A program made the translations under genes and the position numbers. This document shows positions 63,819 to 64,000 of a stretch of 64,000 nt of DNA, piece by piece. Numbering within the stretch: position 1 is the first letter of the stretch; each line of letters opens with the position of its first letter. This stretch comes from Mortierella alpina. Taxonomy: Eukaryota > Mortierellomycota > Mortierellomycetes > Mortierellales > Mortierellaceae. The stretch lies in the NCBI GenBank assembly GCA_029449245.1, contig JANATF010000004.1, positions 1,054,001 through 1,118,000 of the forward strand. The letters run 5' to 3'. The notes under the pieces are model-generated. The model was not told where the DNA came from. It made no database searches and saw nothing but the letters and a program-made list of their open reading frames with translations.

Positions 63819-64000
63819 TTAAGAAAAGCTATCTAACCATATACATATATGCTCTCTTGGGGGGACGATCGTTGTCGTGGTCAGAGGCTGCTCGCCTTCG
63901 GCCACTTGCTCGGTCTTCACGGCAATGCCCTTTGCAGCTCGATCTCTGCCTTGGTCACTAGCTTGGTCTGTTTGACCTGATGCTGATCCTAGCTCAGTCT
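63819..64000 (-). CDS. Possible C-terminal end of a further gene (partial)
   Basis: On the minus strand a frame is open from the window edge to a TAA at 63819, about 60 codons, with hydrophilic Gln/Asp/Lys-rich sequence (SGQTDQASDQGRDRAAKG, KTEQVAEGEQPLTTTT). It could be the end of a gene running in from the right, but no family is recognisable and chance cannot be excluded. Confidence 0.25.
   Translation of the reverse strand, partial: TELGSASGQTDQASDQGRDRAAKGIAVKTEQVAEGEQPLTTTTIVPPREHICIWLDSFS

Noticed and set aside
1-64000. CRISPR arrays, IS elements or bacterial-style operons
   Set aside because: No spaced direct repeats, terminal inverted repeats with transposase, or Shine-Dalgarno-linked genes were seen; intron-rich genes show a eukaryotic nuclear origin.

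Overview
The window reads as nuclear DNA of a filamentous, early-diverging fungus, most likely Mortierellales/Mucoromycota. Genes sit densely on both strands and are cut by many short introns (mostly 60-110 nt, GT-AG with a few GC-AG). Promoters and 5' UTRs are CT-rich. The gene set includes types usually lost from Dikarya: a Shaker-type voltage-gated K+ channel, a DDRGK1/UFBP1-like protein and a TnpB/Fanzor-type nuclease. The species assignment is an inference from these traits. Exon coordinates were worked out by hand from splice consensus, reading phase and family resemblance. Every multi-exon model reported as complete keeps frame from ATG to stop.

Layout. 1-4.5 kb: divergent pair of an Atg18-type PROPPIN (-, cut by the window edge) and a long-chain acyl-CoA synthetase (+). 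4.7-8.7 kb: an unrecognised proline-rich protein and a DDRGK1-like UFMylation factor (+). 8.8-16 kb: a HAL/SAT4-type kinase, a eukaryotic apolipoprotein N-acyltransferase-like nitrilase and a SURF6/Rrp14 homologue (all -). 16.6-23.3 kb: a secreted ML-domain lipid-binding protein (+), a Kv channel (-), an acidic protein with a duplicated cysteine/tryptophan module (-) and a chromodomain protein (+). 24.8-30.2 kb: a small beta-trefoil lectin-like protein (+), a probable augmin HAUS8-like subunit (-), a DUF1748 protein with an 8-nt microexon (-), a small secreted protein (+) and tRNA-Gln(CUG) (-). 31.3-41.9 kb: an Osh3-type oxysterol-binding protein (+), an M24 Xaa-Pro peptidase with a histidine-rich insert (-) and a trehalose-6-phosphate synthase/phosphatase (+). 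42-48.8 kb: a large GYF-domain protein (-) and an M17 leucyl aminopeptidase (+). 49-59 kb: a C2-domain class 3 lipase, an XPG/FEN-like plus Fanzor-like nuclease in one gene, and an SLC35F-type transporter (all -). 59.5-64 kb: a monocarboxylate-type MFS carrier, a DUF676-like alpha/beta hydrolase and the end of a further open frame (all -).

Most genes are ordinary housekeeping or metabolic genes with no operon-like logic. Several act on lipids or membranes (acyl-CoA synthetase, PROPPIN, Osh3-type protein, ML protein, C2-lipase, DUF676-like hydrolase).

The most unusual locus is 52614-56276. One continuous spliced reading frame carries an apparently intact FEN1/XPG-type structure-specific nuclease and, after it, an apparently intact RuvC/zinc-ribbon TnpB-Fanzor nuclease. 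That pairs a flap endonuclease with an RNA-guided-type nuclease in a single predicted 1165-residue protein. I know of no described system of this kind, and it is the best candidate here for a new one.
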